A stretch of 64,000 nucleotides of DNA from positions 1-64,000 of the forward strand of contig CAZBUK010000010.1 in NCBI GenBank assembly GCA_964495085.1. Reading direction: 5' to 3'. Position 1 is the stretch's first letter. The number at the start of each line of letters is the position of its first letter. Shown here one piece after another: positions 36,232 to 44,597 of the stretch. The notes beneath the pieces are model-generated. The model ran no database searches and was not told where the DNA came from. It worked only from the letters and a program-made list of their open reading frames with translations. The stretch comes from CAZBUK01 sp964495085 (lineage in GTDB: Bacteria; Bacteroidota; Ignavibacteria; T3Sed10-11). The position numbers were made by a program, and so were the translations under genes.

Positions 36232-36748
36232 ATCCTTTCGATTTGAATACAAGATCGATCAACTCTCGTACAGCTCCTTTTCCTCCGACTGCCGCGGTAA
36301 CAAAATCAACTTTTCGCTTAATCTCGGGTCGCGCATTCGCCGGGGCAGCGCTGAGACCGGCACGCCGCAGTACGGGCAGATCGAACAGATCGTCTCCCAT
36401 ATACGCGGTATCGGCGTCCGAAAGATCGTATTTCTTTCTGACATCCTCGTACGCGTCGATTTTATTGAACGATCCCTGATAGACATCCCTGATCCCGAGC
36501 TCCTGAGCTCGCAGAGTCACTATCTTCGAAGTACGTGCGGTTATAATCCCGACGTTAATCCCGCGCTCGATCGCTTTGATGATGCCGTATCCGTCCTGAA
36601 CATCGAACGTTTTGATCTCCACCGTTTCCTCGTTCACTTTACCGTAGACGATATCGCCGTTGGTGAGTACTCCGTCGACATCGAGGAGAATCAGCTTAAT
36701 GGCACGGGCTTTCTCCAAGATCGATTTTTTCGACCGCTGTTTATACAT
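36215..36748 (-). CDS. kdsC: 3-deoxy-manno-octulosonate-8-phosphatase
   Basis: KdsC removes phosphate from Kdo-8-phosphate. It is a small (177-residue) HAD phosphatase without a cap domain. The catalytic DVDGVLTNG (motif I), ITARTS (motif II), and YMGDDLFDLPVLRRAGLSAAPANA (motif IV) are present. It follows kdsA after 20 bp. Confidence 0.95.
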   Translation of the reverse strand: MYKQRSKKSILEKARAIKLILLDVDGVLTNGDIVYGKVNEETVEIKTFDVQDGYGIIKAIERGINVGIITARTSKIVTLRAQELGIRDVYQGSFNKIDAYEDVRKKYDLSDADTAYMGDDLFDLPVLRRAGLSAAPANARPEIKRKVDFVTAAVGGKGAVRELIDLVFKSKGYDDYG

Positions 36749-36768
36749 GTATGAACGTTCCGGATAAA

Positions 36769-37605
36769 TTAATGTTCCGATGCGCTGGCCGACAGTGCGC
36801 CACGAATCGCTAACAGTTCACAGATAAATGCGCGCAATAATTTCAGCGGCAGTTGGGTATCCGCATCACTTTTCGCCTTCGACGGATCCGGATGCGTCTC
36901 GAGGAAGACGGCGTCGCAGCCGGCGGCAACGGCGGCACGTGCGAGGGGGGCGATAAATTCCGGCCGCCCGCCCGTCCTGTCGGTCCCACCGCCCGGTATC
37001 TGCACCGAATGAGTGGCGTCGAATACAACCGGATATCCGGATGCTTTCATGATAACGATAGATCTCATATCAACGATGAGATCGTTGTAGCCGAACGTGG
37101 TTCCGCGTTCGGTAAGCAAAACTCCGCTTGCGCCCGCAACCGCAGCCTTCTCCGCCTGGAATTTCATCTGTCCGGGATCCAAAAACTGTCCTTTCTTAAT
37201 ATTCACAGGTTTCCCGGTCGCACCGGCTGCCCTGAGGAGATCCGTCTGACGGCAGAGGAAAGCCGGTATCTGGAGAATATCTACGTACCCCGCGGCAAGT
37301 CCGCACTCAGCTTCGGTATGGACGTCGGTGAGGACAGGCATACGATAAGCTTCCCGCACATCTACGAGGTAATTCAGCGCTTTGTCCGGATCTATGCCGG
37401 TAAACGAGTTTCCGCTTGTCCGATTCGCCTTTTTATACGACGACTTGAATATCACCGGGATATTATATTCGCTCCGGAGTCCTGCAAGAACTTCAGCGAC
37501 TTCAAGCAGCGTTTCCCTGTTCTCAACCACACATGGACCCGCTATAAATGCGAGCGGATTGCCGTTCCCTATCGCGAGATTCCCTATGCGGACTGCATTA
37601 CTCAT
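36769..37605 (-). CDS. kdsA: 3-deoxy-8-phosphooctulonate synthase
   Basis: KdsA condenses arabinose-5-phosphate with PEP to Kdo-8-phosphate. The 278-residue barrel has FIAGPCVVENRETLLEVAE, FKSSYKKANRTSGNSFTG, NIKKGQFLDPGQM and DATHSVQIPGG, all typical. It is probably the first gene of the kdsA-kdsC-unknown-kdsD-lptC-ostA-lptB operon. Confidence 0.96.
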   Translation of the reverse strand: MSNAVRIGNLAIGNGNPLAFIAGPCVVENRETLLEVAEVLAGLRSEYNIPVIFKSSYKKANRTSGNSFTGIDPDKALNYLVDVREAYRMPVLTDVHTEAECGLAAGYVDILQIPAFLCRQTDLLRAAGATGKPVNIKKGQFLDPGQMKFQAEKAAVAGASGVLLTERGTTFGYNDLIVDMRSIVIMKASGYPVVFDATHSVQIPGGGTDRTGGRPEFIAPLARAAVAAGCDAVFLETHPDPSKAKSDADTQLPLKLLRAFICELLAIRGALSASASEH

Positions 37606-37650
37606 TTTCGATCCTGTTAAACTGTTCGACGAAATACCGGTCTACCGGTA

Positions 37651-39183
37651 TTACGCCGTTGCCTCTACATTTCTCTGGTTTTCAGATTCCGAAATGATTA
37701 CATTTGCCGCAGCATCTCCCGTGACATTGGTAACGGTACGCATCATGTCGAGGATCCTGTCGACACCCAGGATAAGCGCGATTCCTTCCTCGGGAATTCC
37801 AACCGATTTTAAAACGATGATGAGCATGACAATCCCGACGCCGGGAACGGGGGCTGTTCCGATCGAGGCGAGCGTTGCGGTGAGGACGATCGTCAGTTGT
37901 TGAGCGATGTTGAGATCAAATCCGTATACCTGCGCAATGAACATCGCCGCAACGCCCTGGTACAAAGCGGTTCCGTCCATGTTAATCGTCGCACCCAACG
38001 GCAAGATAAAACTTGTCGTCTCCTTGGAACAGCCCAGACTGTTTTCGCTCGTCTTCATGTTCAGCGGCAGCGTCGCGGCGCTCGAACTTGTACTGAAGGC
38101 AATTAGCTGAACCGGCCGCATTTCCTTGAGAAATCTGATGACCGGAATTTTCGAGAACAATTTGAGCAACGAGGTGTAGGTAATTGACATGTGCAGCAGC
38201 AGACCTAGAATCACTGCGGCGACGTACCAGAGCAAAGTCCCCAGAATATCGAACCCGAATTCTCCCACCGTCGCGGCGATCAACGCGAAAACTCCGTATG
38301 GTGCAATTTTCATGACCACTTCGACGAGCTTGATCATCGCATCCATCACCCCCTCGAAGATTTTAATGACCGGTTCCGCTTTTTCTCGTGCAATGGCGGT
38401 AAGCAATAAACCGAACACGATGCCGAAGAAAACGATTTGAAGCATCTCTCCCTGCGCTATCGCATTCAACGGGTTCGTCGGAATCATTCCGACTATCTGT
38501 TCAACGATGTTTACCTCAATCTCCTGATCGATTCTCGCCTGGACGTCTTCCTGATATTCGACCATCAACCGTTCCCTCGGTTCGGGAGCCATTCGGGTGC
38601 CAGGCTGGATAATGTTTGCGACGACAAGTCCGATAGTTATGGCGAACGCGGTCGTCAGAACGTAATATCCGACTGTTTTCCCTCCGATGCGTGCAATTTT
38701 CGAGAGATCGGAGAGACTGGCGGCTCCGACGATCAATGAGGATAGTACGAGTGGTATCGCAATAAAAGTCAGCAGCCTGATGAAGATCGTCCCGATCGGC
38801 CGTATGGCTGTCGCGATCGTCCCCACCGTCTCAACCGAACGGATATTCTCGTAAACCACCGTTTCGACGGTTCCGTCGGGAAGCGGCGCCGTTACCTGGA
38901 TGGTAGCATCGAACCGGTCGGATGGTTTCATCCGTTCGATCTTTCTGATAAGCGAGAGTTGATCGTGGGGACCGAACATCGTCCTTCGATCCTCGATAAC
39001 TACAACAATTTCCTCCCAATTGCGAACGTCGACCGTACGAACATCCGTATCCGGCCCGTATTCGATCTCTATTCTTCTCTGATCGATATTAAAATATGCA
39101 CCGAAAAGTGCTCCGAGGACAAGTGCTATAAGAATTTTTGTGTGGAGCTGCAGAGAGGCAAGTTTTTTCAGGAAAGCAGTCAT
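37651..39183 (-). CDS. DAACS (GltP-type) sodium/dicarboxylate symporter with insertion
   Basis: An inner-membrane secondary transporter for dicarboxylates or acidic amino acids, 510 residues. The diagnostic hairpin FSTSSSAATLPLNMKTSENS and the PLGATINMDGTALYQGVAAMFIAQVYG cation/substrate site are present near residues 360-420. Unlike GltPh-type members (about 420 residues), an extra segment of about 85-95 residues, beta-rich and charged, lies between TM1 (about 15-31) and TM2 (from about 129). Another insertion follows near 205-240. Both would sit outside the membrane. Substrate cannot be told. Confidence 0.88.
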   Translation of the reverse strand: MTAFLKKLASLQLHTKILIALVLGALFGAYFNIDQRRIEIEYGPDTDVRTVDVRNWEEIVVVIEDRRTMFGPHDQLSLIRKIERMKPSDRFDATIQVTAPLPDGTVETVVYENIRSVETVGTIATAIRPIGTIFIRLLTFIAIPLVLSSLIVGAASLSDLSKIARIGGKTVGYYVLTTAFAITIGLVVANIIQPGTRMAPEPRERLMVEYQEDVQARIDQEIEVNIVEQIVGMIPTNPLNAIAQGEMLQIVFFGIVFGLLLTAIAREKAEPVIKIFEGVMDAMIKLVEVVMKIAPYGVFALIAATVGEFGFDILGTLLWYVAAVILGLLLHMSITYTSLLKLFSKIPVIRFLKEMRPVQLIAFSTSSSAATLPLNMKTSENSLGCSKETTSFILPLGATINMDGTALYQGVAAMFIAQVYGFDLNIAQQLTIVLTATLASIGTAPVPGVGIVMLIIVLKSVGIPEEGIALILGVDRILDMMRTVTNVTGDAAANVIISESENQRNVEATA

Positions 39184-39441
39184 TCTGGACCGGGGGTAGT
39201 TGTCATTTCAGTTATCGGAAATGTACGATGATCTTTGTGTATCACTTTATATGCCTGTATCAACTCGATCGGGGAAACATTCCGGATATGTAAAATTCTG
39301 GTTACTTTCTTTCGATTTCGACCATTATTAGTAAGCGGAGCTCAGGGAGTTGTACATTTAAGTCAATGTTAATAATAAATTTATAATGATAATAAATTTT
39401 ATTGAGTATTCAAAATTATTCTTTCGGCATAAATATAACAA
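39184..39441. other. AT-rich intergenic stretch upstream of the symporter gene
   Basis: No gene-like frame. It contains A/T runs (for example around 39361-39420) and should hold the minus-strand promoter of the symporter gene, but I could not fix -35/-10 boxes with confidence. Confidence 0.4.
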
Positions 39442-39473
39442 AGCATCCGGTCTCTCAGGGTCGACCGGATGCT
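39442..39473 (-). terminator. Hairpin terminator downstream of the FKBP gene
   Basis: A perfect 11-bp stem (AGCATCCGGTC / GACCGGATGCT, 10-nt loop) lies 28 bp after the FKBP stop on the minus strand. The following T-rich tract (TTTGTTATATTT) is imperfect, so strength is uncertain. Confidence 0.65.
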
Positions 39474-39500
39474 CGTTATAGTCGGTCTGCATGAACGGAA

Positions 39501-39932
39501 TTACCGTTTAATATCGACTATCGATACCTCGAAGGTCAGCGACTTTCCGGCCAGGGGGTGGTTGGTGTCGAGCGTAACGGATGCATCCGTCATTGCGACA
39601 ACGTGAGCGGGAATAGGATCCGAATCATTGCCCTTCAGGGCGAGCTGCATTCCTACTTCGAGTTTCATTTCCTGCGGTATCTGTTTCCGATCGATCACGT
39701 GCACCAATTCTTCTCTCCGTGAACCGTACGCCTGATCGGGAGCGAGTTCGAATACTTTCTCTTCCCCCGTCTCCATACCGACCAGCGCGTGTTCAAAACC
39801 GGGAATAACGTCACCACCGCCTACTTTTACGCTAAGCGGCTCCTCATCTTTCGATGAATCGAATACATCTCCGTTCTGTAATTTTCCGGTATAGTGAACC
39901 AGGACGGTATCGCCTTCTTGCACAGCACCCAT
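39501..39932 (-). CDS. FKBP-type peptidyl-prolyl isomerase (SlyD-like)
   Basis: A 143-residue cytosolic proline isomerase. The FKBP half (VQEGDTVLVHYTGKLQNGDVFDSS; VIPGFEHALVGM) is interrupted by an inserted IF-type chaperone flap (AYGSRREELVHVIDRKQIP...) and closed by DTNHPLAGKSLTFEVSIVDI, the SlyD arrangement. The C-terminal His/Cys metal tail of E. coli SlyD is missing. The ATG at 39932 has AGGAG 8 nt upstream and opens the recognised domain, so the open frame up to 40010 is not used. Confidence 0.92.
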   Translation of the reverse strand: MGAVQEGDTVLVHYTGKLQNGDVFDSSKDEEPLSVKVGGGDVIPGFEHALVGMETGEEKVFELAPDQAYGSRREELVHVIDRKQIPQEMKLEVGMQLALKGNDSDPIPAHVVAMTDASVTLDTNHPLAGKSLTFEVSIVDIKR

Positions 39933-40082
39933 AAGCAGATCTCCTCGTATAAAGTTGATTTTCTCCTCCCCGATGACACACGAGCGCGATATGTCGGCAC
40001 CGGTATGCACGACCGGAAGGTTGTATACAACTTAACCTAACAATATCTCAGTAAAAGTCAAATTTTTATCCGGTGGAATGAA

Positions 40083-40568
40083 TCACTCCAGTTTCTGGCC
40101 GAGAATTTTCTCGGTTTGTTCTTTTCTGAATGCTTTAAGCTTTTTCCTGATCTCAGGATATTTGTTCGCCAGAATCGCCGCCGCAAACAATGCCGCGTTT
40201 ACCGCACCCGGTTTTCCTATGGCGAGAGTTCCGACCGGTATCCCCGCGGGCATCTGCACCATTGATAAAAGCGAATCGAGTCCGTTCAGCGCGTCGCTCT
40301 TCATGGGTACCGCGAGGACGGGGAGCACGGTCTTGGAGGCGAGAACGCCCGCGAGATGAGCGGCTCCACCCGCCGCGGCGATAAGTATCTCCAGGCCGCG
40401 ATCCTCTGCGGAATCCGCGAACTCAAGTGCCTGATCCGGAGTCCGATGGGCGGATAAGACGTGCGCTTCACACGATATATCAAATTGTCTCAGCGTATCA
40501 ACTGAATGCTTCATCACATCCCAATCCGATTTGCTTCCCATAATCACCGCGACTAATGAATCGGCCAT
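40083..40568 (-). CDS. purE: N5-carboxyaminoimidazole ribonucleotide mutase
   Basis: PurE moves the carboxylate of N5-CAIR to C4 in purine synthesis. The 161-residue class I-type sequence has VIMGSKSDWDVM, VLSAHRTPDQ with the catalytic His, and AAAGGAAHLAGVLAS. purK is not adjacent. Confidence 0.95.
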   Translation of the reverse strand: MADSLVAVIMGSKSDWDVMKHSVDTLRQFDISCEAHVLSAHRTPDQALEFADSAEDRGLEILIAAAGGAAHLAGVLASKTVLPVLAVPMKSDALNGLDSLLSMVQMPAGIPVGTLAIGKPGAVNAALFAAAILANKYPEIRKKLKAFRKEQTEKILGQKLE

Positions 40569-40617
40569 ACGGACATTCCCTTTCTTTGTGTGCTGATGCT
40601 GATTGTTGAATGTAATT

Positions 40618-41829
40618 CTAAGCGATAATCGCTCCGGAATTCATTTTTTCCCAGTGATCGGATAAATCGGATCGCTTGATCGTTTCCATGACATAGTCGG
40701 TATACTCCATGCCTGTCGCCCCGTCGCTTCTGCCTGTAATTTTCAATCTCTGTTCAAGGTTGCCGCATATATCCAACGCCTTATCCAGACGGTCTCCGAG
40801 TTCGGTATATCCCAAATGGTTCAGAAGCATGGCGGATGCGCGGAGCATACTGCTCGGATCGGCATATTGCGCTCTGCCCTCTTCTACCATTCGGGGCGCG
40901 CTTCCATGAATAGCCTCAAACATCGAATATTGTTTACCGATATTTGCGCTTCCCGCAGTTCCGACGCCTCCTTGAAATTCCGCAGCTTCATCCGTCAGAA
41001 TATCGCCGTAGAGATTCGGAAGCACCAATACCTGGAATTGAGTCCGTCTTTTCGTGTCGATAAGTTTTGCCGTCATGATGTCGATGTACCAGTCGTCGGC
41101 CTGAATCCCCGGATAGTCTTTTGCTACGCGGTAGAATACGTTCAGGAACTTTCCGTCGGTTGCCTTGACGACGTTCGCTTTCGTCACGGCGGTCACCCGC
41201 TTCTTATTGTTCGCCCTGGCGTATTCGAATGCCGCGCGGATTATGCGCTCGCTCCCCTGTTCGGTAATTACCTTAAAATCTATGGCCAAATCTTCCGTGA
41301 CATCGAGTCCTTGACTCCCCAACGCATAGAGATCCTCGGTATTCTCTCTGAAGAAAATCCAGTCAATCCCTTCCGCGGGGACGCGGACTGGTCGGATATT
41401 CGCAAACAGGTCCAATTCCTTCCGCATGGCTACGTTAGCACTCTCGATGTTCGGCCATTGATCGCCTTTTTTCGGGGTTGTCGTCGGACCTTTGAGGAGT
41501 ATATGACATTTCTTTATTTCGCTCAGCACATCGTCGGGAATTGCCTTCTTTACCGCGGCCCGGTTTTCGATCGTCAATCCGTCTATCGTAAGCAATTTTA
41601 TTTTTCCTTCTGCGATTTTGTCCGCGAGCAGAAATTCAAGAGCCCGTTTGGCCTCACCCGCAATCGAAGGGCCGATGCCGTCGCCACCGAGCACGCCGAT
41701 TTTTATTGGCCGTATCCGGTCAAAGTCTACCGTATCCGGACTCTGTTTCAGTCCTTCGACTCTCTCGAGCTGCTCTTCCAGTATCTTTTTGAAATGCTCC
41801 AACGACCGGTGTACTACTTCCTGTTTCAT
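40618..41829 (-). CDS. Isocitrate/isopropylmalate dehydrogenase family enzyme
   Basis: A 403-residue beta-decarboxylating dehydrogenase. GVLGGDGIGPSI, NIRPVRVPAEGIDWIFFRENTEDLY, YIDIMTAKLI and NLYGDILTDEAAEFQGG bind substrate and metal; FEAIHGSAPRM and the following segment bind the cofactor. The NIRPxR + FFRENTEDLY pattern and length fit isocitrate dehydrogenase (NAD-type, or NADP) better than isopropylmalate dehydrogenase. Of two in-frame ATGs, the one at 41829 has AAGGAG 7 nt before it. No leu genes adjoin, which also favours a TCA-cycle role. Confidence 0.85.
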   Translation of the reverse strand: MKQEVVHRSLEHFKKILEEQLERVEGLKQSPDTVDFDRIRPIKIGVLGGDGIGPSIAGEAKRALEFLLADKIAEGKIKLLTIDGLTIENRAAVKKAIPDDVLSEIKKCHILLKGPTTTPKKGDQWPNIESANVAMRKELDLFANIRPVRVPAEGIDWIFFRENTEDLYALGSQGLDVTEDLAIDFKVITEQGSERIIRAAFEYARANNKKRVTAVTKANVVKATDGKFLNVFYRVAKDYPGIQADDWYIDIMTAKLIDTKRRTQFQVLVLPNLYGDILTDEAAEFQGGVGTAGSANIGKQYSMFEAIHGSAPRMVEEGRAQYADPSSMLRASAMLLNHLGYTELGDRLDKALDICGNLEQRLKITGRSDGATGMEYTDYVMETIKRSDLSDHWEKMNSGAIIA

Positions 41830-41973
41830 TATCATTCTCCTTGCTGGATTGACGTAAGAAATGCAGAATACTTTTTTCTATCGGAGTTGCGAATCTGGGG
41901 AAAAACTTAATATATTAAACCTGTTCTTGTGAATCAACCGGCCGATACCCGGGATTATCCACCGCAGATTACT

Positions 41974-42441
41974 ATGATAAAATCGACGATCGTTTTTCTG
42001 CTTCTGAGTATTATCCTGTTTGCCTGTTCACCGCGCGAGCGAACTCCCCTACCACCCCATATACTCGATATGAAACTCCACGAGACCGTTACAGGAGCGT
42101 CCGCACGGGAAATTATCAATCACCTGCATATGAAGAATGTAGTGCCGGAAGAGAATTTCATCGGCAGGTACGCGGGAACGGAACATCACGCAACGTATTA
42201 TCTTTCCATGTACCACGATTCCGCGTCTGCAAACGAAGCGCTGAGCGAGATGCTGCAGGCAATGCAGGGAGGAGGACATGTATTCGATCATATCAGGAAA
42301 CTGAGAATCGGAGAGCGCGATATCTATATGGCCCTCGGAATGGGCCAGGCGCATTACTTCTTTACCCGGGACGATCAACTTATTTGGACTGCAATCGACA
42401 TACCGATCGCTGAAAAGGCGATCTCATCGTTGGTGGAGTAA
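41974..42441 (+). CDS. Hypothetical lipoprotein
   Basis: A 155-residue protein with a lipoprotein signal (FLLLSIILFACS, Cys near 18). The mature part alternates short helices and strands, including a helix with SANEALSEMLQAMQGGG and a YFFTRDDQLIWTAID segment. No family is recognised. The ATG at 41974 starts the signal peptide; a GTG at 41929 would put 15 odd residues before it. It is divergent from the dehydrogenase gene and is the first plus-strand gene before the metal island. Confidence 0.65.
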   Translation: MIKSTIVFLLLSIILFACSPRERTPLPPHILDMKLHETVTGASAREIINHLHMKNVVPEENFIGRYAGTEHHATYYLSMYHDSASANEALSEMLQAMQGGGHVFDHIRKLRIGERDIYMALGMGQAHYFFTRDDQLIWTAIDIPIAEKAISSLVE

Positions 42442-42613
42442 ACCGGCGTACAACACACGAACTGCCTCAATTCGATACCGGGCGAATCGGTAGTTTAATC
42501 CTTCTCTTTTCCCCTCTCCGGAGCACGAAAATTATATACATTATTTTTAAATTCTATGATGTTCTCATAATTTTTTTTCCTATATTTGGGAACACGTTTT
42601 AGAGAAATCGCTG

Positions 42614-42644
42614 AAATCCGGTTTGAATGCGGGAACCCGGATTT
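42614..42644. repeat. Intergenic hairpin
   Basis: AAATCCGG and CCGGATTT form an 8-bp stem around a 15-nt loop in the 258-bp gap before the island's first gene. It could be a weak terminator of the lipoprotein gene; there is no U-run beyond TTTT. The rest of the gap (42442-42699) is AT-rich with no gene seen. Confidence 0.45.
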
Positions 42645-42699
42645 TGGCATAATTGTTGAACATTTATTGAGTGCCACAGCAACGATTTGATCCGGAATT

Positions 42700-43119
42700 A
42701 TGCGTAATTCGCTAAGATATAAAATATTTTTAATCGTTTTCCTCATCCTGTTTTCATTCTTCCACGTCGGTTACGCCGCTGTGGAATACCTCTGCGGCAT
42801 GGGTATGGATATGAATTCGCCGAATTGCGTCTCCTGCCATACGGATACACCGCAGACAGACGGGATGTCGATGATTCTCTCTTCATCCGACAACCGTTGC
42901 TGTACATCTACCGTAAAATCTATCGATACGGTCGATACTTATACGATAGACTCAAACCACACGCATTCTCCGTTCGAACACGCAATCGCACACCTCGACA
43001 CGCTGGTACCAGAGCAAACCGCGATTAACACCTTTACCGACTTCTCTCCCGACCTCCTGCCGTCTTACACACTCATGGGGATATGTACGTCCATACAGTA
43101 TTCTTCTTTCCTTCGCTGA
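42700..43119 (+). CDS. Small secreted Cys-rich protein (HYC_CC_PP-like)
   Basis: A 139-residue protein with a signal peptide or anchor (about 1-26) and a Cys-rich start of the mature part: YLCGMGMDMNSPNCVSCHTD, then DNRCCTST. The order of a single Cys, then a Cys pair, then CC resembles the small HYC_CC_PP-type proteins that accompany copper-efflux genes in Bacteroidota. The later half is Thr/Ser-rich without a known domain. It precedes the TolC-like gene by 116 bp. A second such protein lies at 57346. Metal binding is inference. Confidence 0.6.
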   Translation: MRNSLRYKIFLIVFLILFSFFHVGYAAVEYLCGMGMDMNSPNCVSCHTDTPQTDGMSMILSSSDNRCCTSTVKSIDTVDTYTIDSNHTHSPFEHAIAHLDTLVPEQTAINTFTDFSPDLLPSYTLMGICTSIQYSSFLR

Positions 43120-43235
43120 CCTAACCAGCTCATCAGTTTCTTCACTTCATCTGCATTCATACGCCGTCGATTGAATACTGAGTCTGCATTTCGCGGACGA
43201 TTCATATCGACATTAAACTATACAAGAGGATTTAT

Positions 43236-44501
43236 ATGATACAGCGATCCCTTATTTCGCTATTTACGATTACAGTGATTGCGGCCGGTATGCTGATCTC
43301 CCGGGAAGCCGATCCGGAGAAAGCTCCCCCGTTAGATGATTTACTCAGGGAGGCATTAGAGAACAATCCCGGATTACAATCTTCCCGCTACCGCGAACAC
43401 GCAGCCGAGCAGCGTATTTCACAAATGCGCTCATGGATGCCGCCCACGTTAAAATACCAGTATAATCCGCAGCCCATCGGGACAATGGATCAACTGCGGT
43501 ATATGAATATGAATATATTCTCGCTCTCACAGATGATACCGTTTCCGGGTAAGATTTCGGCGCGGGTGGACATGGAGGAAGCGGGCTACAAAATGGCATC
43601 TTCCGAACGCGGTGATGATGAAGTTCAAATCGCTGCTGAAGTTAAAAAAATATATTACGAACTCTGGATGACGCAAAAAAAACTTGAAGTAAATCTGGAA
43701 CTTCAATCGCTATTGGGAAATTTTACTCAGTCGGCACAACGGATGTACGAAGTCGACATGACCGGGCTTGAAGCGGTACTTTCCGCACAAACCAATCTTG
43801 CAAAACTTCATACAGAGGAAAGAACCATTAAAAACGATTACAATAAAATGCTTGTCATGTTTAATCAGCTTCTGCATCGCAACCCCGATACGCCGCTCGG
43901 TGAGATTGTATCGCTTCCTCCGGAAGGAATGCCGACAGATTTTGAGGAAATTGAACGGCGGATGATTGCCCGCCGTCCTGATCTTCAGGTTATGCGATAC
44001 GACATCGAGATGAACCGGGCAGATATCCGTTCCGCTCGCCGGGATTACTATCCCGACATCATGGTAGATCTGATGTACATGCAAATGCCCGGCGTGGCGG
44101 AGGACCGCTTCGGCGCAATGATATCCCTGCAAATTCCCCTGGCGCCGTGGTCGGGTAATATGGTCACAAAGCGGGTAAGCGAAGCGCAATATCAAATTCA
44201 ATCACGCCAAAAATCTCTGGAAAATATGGTAACCATGGCGCAGGCGGAAATCCGGCAGGCAATGCTCAATCTGGAAACGAACATTGATATTATCCGGTTA
44301 TACCGCGATGATGTTTTACCGCAAGCCGAACAAACCGCAGAATCCGCACTTGGTGCATTTCAAGCGGGAAAAACGGAATACCTTATGGTTCTCGACAGCT
44401 ATCGCATGCTCGAGATGTTCCGCATGGAGTACTATATGGCGATCGCGGAATTCCATATAGCAAAAGCGGAGTTGGAGCGGCAGGCGGGGATCGTGATGTA
44501 G
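43236..44501 (+). CDS. TolC/CusC-family outer-membrane efflux protein
   Basis: The outer-membrane channel of the tripartite metal efflux system. The 421-residue protein has a signal peptide, then the duplicated TolC coiled-coil halves (LREALENNPGLQSSRYREHAAEQRISQ; the second near 200 with ERRMIARRPDLQVMRYDIEMNRADIRSARRDYYPDI). Both are typical of heavy-metal CzcC/CusC members. It is methionine-rich in places (RYMNMNIFSLSQM). AGAGGA precedes the ATG. The adaptor and pump genes follow on the same strand. Confidence 0.92.
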   Translation: MIQRSLISLFTITVIAAGMLISREADPEKAPPLDDLLREALENNPGLQSSRYREHAAEQRISQMRSWMPPTLKYQYNPQPIGTMDQLRYMNMNIFSLSQMIPFPGKISARVDMEEAGYKMASSERGDDEVQIAAEVKKIYYELWMTQKKLEVNLELQSLLGNFTQSAQRMYEVDMTGLEAVLSAQTNLAKLHTEERTIKNDYNKMLVMFNQLLHRNPDTPLGEIVSLPPEGMPTDFEEIERRMIARRPDLQVMRYDIEMNRADIRSARRDYYPDIMVDLMYMQMPGVAEDRFGAMISLQIPLAPWSGNMVTKRVSEAQYQIQSRQKSLENMVTMAQAEIRQAMLNLETNIDIIRLYRDDVLPQAEQTAESALGAFQAGKTEYLMVLDSYRMLEMFRMEYYMAIAEFHIAKAELERQAGIVM

Positions 44502-44597
44502 TGAAACAACAACACATGCAAATGGTAGATAACAAAACACGATTATTTCTCCTGGCATTTGCCATCCGAGATTTTCAATAATAATATAGGTGATATC

